Source of the DNA: Cannabis sativa
Taxonomy: Eukaryota > Streptophyta > Magnoliopsida > Rosales > Cannabaceae
Assembly (NCBI RefSeq): GCF_029168945.1
Contig: NC_083601.1
Location: 16,830,160 to 16,894,159, forward strand
DNA: 64,000 nt
Direction: 5' to 3'
Both the position numbers and the translations under genes were made by a program. Below the pieces are notes generated by a model. The model did no database searches and was not told the origin of the DNA. It worked only from the letters and a program-made list of their open reading frames with translations. Position 1 is the first letter of the stretch, and the number at the start of each line of letters is the position of its first letter. Of this stretch, positions 59,546 through 64,000 are shown piece by piece.

Positions 59546-60690
59546 CTACAAGTTAACAATATCGTTATCGTCAACGTCGTCCTGAGTGGGAGGGGCAGCC
59601 TGTGAATAAGACCCAAGACCAGGAGGCTGAAATAGTAGAATTAGAGCCATCGGGTGCAAATTGAAGACGGGAACGATGTCGGCCAGTTGCCTAAATTACT
59701 CTTGAAACGTGTTTAGGAATTGATGCTGAGTCTACATCATTTGTTGTTGCCACTCATTCCATGCTTCCTGCTCTTCCACCCTTTGCTTTAGGGCCTCGTA
59801 CTCTTTTTGGGTGACAGTAGGTTGGTCGGAGGGACCTGCCCTCTCGGCCCGCCCTAAGTCTCGGCAATTGTCTCAGTCCCCTTAAGTGGCGTGACCGCTC
59901 ACCCAGCACTTGTGTCATAACAGGCATGGGTGGGGTCGACATTGTGGACATTGGTTGGTATTGGTTGAGTTTCACAAATCTTAACCATTTTGGCCTATAA
60001 AATACTTTGAACAAACTATTAGAGCTGAATAGAAATTAAATATAGAACGACTTTCTTAAATTTATATTACATGCAGTTGTTGTGTGTGTTCATCGCGCCA
60101 TTTGTTGTTCTTGTAGTGGAACATTTGAAAAGTGCCCACGGCACTGGAAAGATCCCCCGTCTCGGGATTAGTCTATTTTTATAGATAAAATAAATTAGAA
60201 ATATATTATTCAAAAAAATATTAATTTTTAGGCAATGATAATTATAACATCATACACTGCTGACATGTGGCTAACTATAGTCTTAGACCCGCATCCACCT
60301 TGAATTTTCATTTGGGCTCAGTTTTTCGCATTTTGCTTGGCTCTTGCCTGTAATTTAAAGTAAATTTATTATTCGCAAAATAAGCAAAGAAAACATAAGT
60401 TAATGGAGATTCAATTTTATAATACTTTTATTTTCTACTTGTTGTTTTTGGTCTTTACAGTATGCAATAACCTCAGCTCACACCTCTGGTGTGATCACAT
60501 TTGGACGTAATCTCCTAGTCCCTTCTTCCTCTCCATATTTCTCAATATTCTCATTCCATGTCTTTTTCGTGTTTGATCTCCAGTCATATAGCTCTTTTGA
60601 CATTGATTTAAGACCGTAGTCCACAAACATATATAAGATTGTCAGTTGGGAACTCAAACTTGGTTTAAGAAAAATAAACATTAAAGTCAT
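59546..60690 (-). pseudogene. CACTA (En/Spm) Transposase_24-like gene, decayed, with introns
   Basis: Minus-strand pieces in order: YDWRSNTKKTWNENIEKYGE, then PNVITPEV, stop, AEVIAYCKD (60690-60450); after an intron, ARAKQNAKN, stop, AQMKIQGGCGSKTIVSH (about 60350-60270); after another, NPETGDLSSAVGTFQMFHYK and WRDEHTQQLH (about 60170-60070); then VLGERSRHLRGL and, in a shifted frame, EYEALKQRVEEQEAWNEW, ending QDDVDDNDIVNL at 59546. The order and motifs resemble Pfam Transposase_24, the second gene of plant En/Spm elements. At least three stops and one frameshift make it a pseudogene. Confidence 0.7.
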
Positions 60691-61985
60691 ATATAAATTT
60701 TTTTGTATAATAGTTTTGTTTGATCTATTACAATAAAAATTTAAAAGTGACCGCTAGTCTGTCCCAGATAATCCAATTTATCTCTCTCTCCCTCCCTATT
60801 TTTCTAAAATATGAAACTTAAGTACGATTTACTATACATTATACTTGTAGTGTATGTGATTTTGATTCAAATCATATATGTAGATAAACATGTACGTAAA
60901 AGTGTTGTATATAATTCGATTATGCATGACTTAGCTGATATGTAATAAATATTTTTTATTAACGTGTCGTTTATTATGAAAAAAATTATTCATATCACAA
61001 AAATGATCATTAGTAGATCAACTTAAATCCTGAGTACACCTAAACTTTTGGTTGTGTTTTCATTCATTTCAAACACAATCTTATTTATTATTTTCTATTT
61101 TTCAAAGCAATTCATTACATATGATAATATTAGATTTCTTAATTATAACTTGTGTTCATACTTGTTACCAATTTTTTAAAATTAATTATTGTTTCATATA
61201 AAATTAATAAATAAAGTTAGAACATGATAATTTCCATGTATTATGCTGCATGCTTTAATTAAATAATTGTTTGACAAAAGAAATTTGAAAGTCATCCTCT
61301 TAATATATGATATAGAAAAAGACCATTATAAGAAGACTTATGAAGTTAGAACATGCTAATTTCCATTTTTCTATTTAACACAATTTCGAATTTTTATTTT
61401 AATTCCATGTGCGTAAGTAGTTTAATTAAAAATTAAAATAAAACTTTATTAATTAAAACATCAAAACCACGTTAGGTACATTCTTTATATTTAACAAATT
61501 AGAAAAAAAAAAAAAAACTTGATATAATTTTTCAATTTTTTTATTTTTACACTACAAAACAGTTTTATTTTTATATTTTTATAAAAATTCTACATGACAA
61601 TTAAAAAGTAACCTACATATATACCAACCAACAGAGCAATTTAAATCGTAAATAAAATCCACATAATACCCACATACAAACTACTTGAGCAACCCAAACC
61701 GTAAATTTAAAAAAAAATGATATATATAAAGTAATTTTCCCTATATAATATTAATAAACTCACAATAAATTTAATTAATAAACTCACAATTTCATTCTAA
61801 AATAAAATAATAAAAAAAAAGAAATGAGTATTAATATAATATTAAACACAAATATAGCGAGTACTTAGATATTGAATAATTAATGTGGGAAAATTACGAT
61901 TAATGGTGCAGAGTCAAATCAACTAAACATTAAACAATAAAAGAATTAGCAAAGACAAGATTATCAAGAATTCACATGTGATAAG
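60691..61985. other. AT-rich DNA, no gene recognised
   Basis: Long A/T tracts and a TC-rich run at 60780-60795. I see no reading frame, terminal repeat or RNA gene that I can support. Confidence 0.5.
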
Positions 61986-63804
61986 TGTTGGAAATTATTT
62001 TACCAGGATCTTAGATCTACTCACAAGTATGTTTATTAACATCCTAAATAAGAACTTTCTAAAACGATAAATTAAACACATATAAAGTTTAAGAAACCTT
62101 ACATTGGGTTCAGCGGAATTAAATGACTCCTTCCGTTCAGATCTCTAACCCTTGAATCCTTTCTGTAGCAGAGTATTATCAAGATCTGAACCTGGATCTC
62201 TTTCTCTGAATCCTTGATGCTGAATCTCCTTTGCTGATGATCTTTCTTCACGATCTTCCTCACTATGATTGAGGTATTGCTTGATGTGTATGGGCACTAC
62301 TCTAATCACTAAGAGAGGTTCGAAATATGAAGGAAGAATAGAGAGAGAGAGTGGCGGCTAGAGAAGAGAGAGAGGAGGCTCAGGTTTTTCTGATTCAGAA
62401 GTGTGAAGGGTAATTTTCCTGAAGCCTTCACTATCTATTTATAGCATTCCACTAGGGTTAGATTTGAATTATATGACATTAAAATAATGAAAAAATCAAC
62501 TTAAAAAGCCTACAAAGGTGGTCGGCCATGGCTTAGTGGACTAGGCCTTGCTTTTTGCAATTTTGCAATTTTAACACCTTTTGTATCTGATTTTCTCAAA
62601 AATGCCAATTTCCTAATTCAATCATTTAAATGCCAATTCTAACTATTTAATAATTATAAATAATTATTAAATAATATTGTCATTTATCATATTTATTAAT
62701 TGAACCATACAAAGTATCATAATTAACAAATATGCCCCTATTAACTCTTTCCTTACAATTTCGCCCTTACTTAGTGAAAATTTCACAAATAGACATAGTC
62801 TAATTTGTGAATTATAATTGATTAATCAAAACCAATTACATGAGTCTTACAAACAATATTATCTCAACTAGTGGGGGGACCATGGGTCTATATAACCGAG
62901 CTTCCAATAAGTAGATCAAGAATTTAGCACTAAAATTCACTAACTTATTAATTCTTCGTTGAATCCACGCATAGAACTTAGAATTGCACTCTCAGTATAT
63001 AGAATGCTCTATATGTTCCACCATATAGACACATCATTAGTTATCCATTGTTATAATCCTAATGTGATCAATGATCCTCTATATGAATGATCTACACAGT
63101 AAAGGGATTAGATTACCGTAACACCCTACTATGTAGTTTATCCTTAAAACACTTGACCCTGTATAAATGATATTTCAGCTTATGTGAAATGAGATCTCCA
63201 CCATTTATTTTTCGTTTGGTCAAGCTCGAAGGAGATCATCCTTTGCTTACTATTCGCCAGGTAGAAGCTATAGATTCCATGTTTATGCTAGCGCTCCCAC
63301 TCAATTGCACTATCGTGTTCCCAAAATGTACGTATCACCCTGACCTAAAAGTAGGCTTAACTAACAAATCAAAGAACACGAATAGATTTTACGGTAAGTT
63401 TAATTAAATCTAAATCAAAGTTCAATATCGGTCCCTTCCGATGCATACTCCATGCATCCAACCTGAGCTTTACTTTAACCAATGTTTTGGAAAGAACACA
63501 GTATTTCTCCAAATACAAGTAAACTCTTGTTGTAGATTATCATATCAGTAAAACCACGTTACGATAAATCTAGGAAACTTTATTCACATAGTCATGTTTA
63601 CTTTCCAATGTGATGACAGCACAATAAACATGATCAAGTATGTGAAAAGGGTTTAAGATGAATTTATAAATCAAATAGACAAGCTATTGATAAAGTGAAC
63701 CAAAACATACACAAATGAATGAAAAATACTTCTGTTTCTTTATTGATGTTGAATAAAATAGATTACATTGAAATTGAGTTTTATTTAGGGTATAAAACCT
63801 AACA
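61986..63804 (-). mobile_element. 3' LTR of copia element I (runs off window)
   Basis: 1819 bp, TGTTGGAAATTATTTTACCA...TATAAAACCTAACA. Next to it, on the minus strand, AGTGCAAGTGGGAGTT (63805-63820) is a copia polypurine tract, so the element continues rightward beyond 64000. Same family as solo LTR F and fragment L. On the minus strand a TATAAATAG promoter motif lies near 62440. Confidence 0.88.
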
Positions 63805-63833
63805 AACTCCCACTTGCACTAATATAAAACTAA

Positions 63834-64000
63834 TTAGTACATATCAATTAATCCTAAATTCTGACGGTGCTTTTCGAAGGCTGTCACGGCCAAGACTTTG
63901 GTAAATGGATCAGCTAGGTTGTCCTCTGTGTCAACTTTCTCAACTAGTACATCCCCTCTTGCCACGTATTCTCTGATAATGTGATACTTCCTTTCAATGT
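63834..64000 (-). CDS. Copia I polyprotein, RNase H C-terminus (partial)
   Basis: The minus-strand frame is open from the window edge to TAA 63834-63836. It reads IERKYHIIREYVARGDVLVE, then EDNLADPFTKVL, FEKHRQNLGL and LIDMY. This is the conserved end of copia RNase H (the KYH..RE and ADP.TK blocks). No stop is seen in the 55 codons available, so this copy may be better preserved than E, but most of it lies outside the window. Confidence 0.85.
   Translation of the reverse strand, partial: IERKYHIIREYVARGDVLVEKVDTEDNLADPFTKVLAVTAFEKHRQNLGLIDMY

Overview
This is a stretch of plant nuclear DNA, most likely from a eudicot, made almost entirely of transposable elements. I see no ordinary host gene with confidence. 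Evidence for a plant genome: Ty1/copia and Ty3/gypsy LTR retrotransposons of plant lineages (chromodomain gypsy, and Tat-type gypsy with a second RNase H), tRNA-iMet primer sites, MULE-like and hAT-like miniature elements, an L1-type LINE remnant, a CACTA (En/Spm) transposase remnant, long AT-rich spacers and (GA)n microsatellites. I cannot name the species.

Layout. 1-4716: AT-rich DNA with two roughly 0.94-kb inverted-repeat elements, each with a matching 10-bp target duplication, and a LINE remnant interrupted by a 271-bp hAT-like MITE. 4717-6080: 5' LTR, primer site and start of gag of copia element G. 6081-56915: one minus-strand copia element (E), recognised by two 490-bp LTRs 50 kb apart, both flanked by GGATA. 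Inside E lie a solo Tat LTR (J), a solo copia LTR (F), and two minus-strand chromoviruses (D, rearranged; C). C is split at 26421/51130 by Tat-type gypsy A (plus strand, AAAAG duplication). A is split by a truncated copia LTR (L), and L is split by a second Tat element B (34014-45577, ATTTA duplication). 56916-64000: copia fragments, a chromovirus LTR fragment, an unassigned minus-strand ORF with a TATA box, a CACTA remnant, and a minus-strand copia element (I) that runs off the window.

Order of insertion, innermost youngest: G, then E, then C/D, then A, then L, then B. Visual LTR divergence agrees: E's LTR pair differs most, B's least. Every polyprotein carries stops or frameshifts, so the elements look non-autonomous now. 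B is the best preserved: its gag-pro-pol is a single reading frame from about 35.1 kb to 40.94 kb, broken by a few stops.

Most interesting system: both Tat elements carry, between pol and the 3' LTR, a gene on the opposite strand with apparent GT-AG introns, an acidic N-terminus, a domain resembling Pfam Transposase_28 and a coiled-coil tail. Upstream of its ATG is a probable 5'-UTR intron holding two or three tandem long hairpins, then a TATA-like box and ACGT-core boxes. Antisense extra ORFs are known in Tat-lineage elements; the hairpin-bearing leader intron is the part I would check first.
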